The position numbers were made by a program, and so were the translations under genes. A stretch of DNA of 64,000 nucleotides from Cyprinodon diabolis (lineage: Eukaryota; Chordata; Actinopteri; Cyprinodontiformes; Cyprinodontidae). The notes below the pieces were generated by a model. The model did not search any database and was not told the origin of the DNA. It worked only from the letters and a program-made list of their open reading frames with translations. The stretch lies in contig CM060080.1 of NCBI GenBank assembly GCA_030533445.1, positions 26,184,762 through 26,248,761 on the forward strand. The letters run 5' to 3'. Below, in pieces: positions 63,976 through 64,000 of this stretch; the stretch's first letter is position 1; every line of letters starts with the position of its first letter.

Positions 63976-64000
63976 GAAATTAAGAACATTTAATGGGGAT

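Noticed and set aside
53060..64000. SPATA17 exons expected on the plus strand by mammalian synteny
   Set aside because: No IQ-motif or other SPATA17-like segment was seen, so I do not annotate it.

Overview
The window looks like teleost fish nuclear DNA. It is AT-rich and contains one gene split by spliceosomal introns. It also carries fish-type repeats: RTE/Rex3-like LINEs with (GATG)n tails, L2-type LINE remnants, Tc1-like transposase remnants, hAT elements with 8-bp target duplications, and tRNA-derived SINEs. The species cannot be named from the sequence alone.

The only protein-coding gene I can support is gpatch2, a nuclear G-patch RNA-processing factor, on the minus strand. Its CpG-containing promoter and 5'UTR exon lie at about 52.93-53.05 kb. 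The start-codon exon is at 49771-50442. Three further coding exons follow at 40139-40200, 39557-39697 and 38689-38768. The four coding segments join to exactly 317 codons with matching phases. The C-terminal part, including the G-patch domain, was not found and probably lies beyond the window or in exons I missed.

Layout. 1-38 kb: long non-coding sequence, either 3' gpatch2 intron or intergenic, with scattered LINE, SINE and hAT copies, microsatellites and several blocks whose composition and homeodomain-type motifs suggest conserved non-coding elements. 38.7-53 kb: the gpatch2 exons. The largest coding intron (40.2-49.8 kb) holds a solo LTR inserted in a Tc1 remnant and a nest of transposons. 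Intron 1 holds a degraded hAT element. 53-64 kb: upstream flank with LINE, Tc1 and hAT remnants and no exon I can identify. In mammals the divergent neighbour of GPATCH2 is SPATA17, but I could not see it here.

The most checkable discoveries are transposon insertions with perfect target-site duplications: hAT at 21060-21882, 51168-52360 and 61743-62479; a solo LTR at 42239-42750; and Rex3-like copies at 5571-6245 and 17540-17890. I see no new multi-gene system. The novelty is in repeat structure and candidate regulatory DNA.
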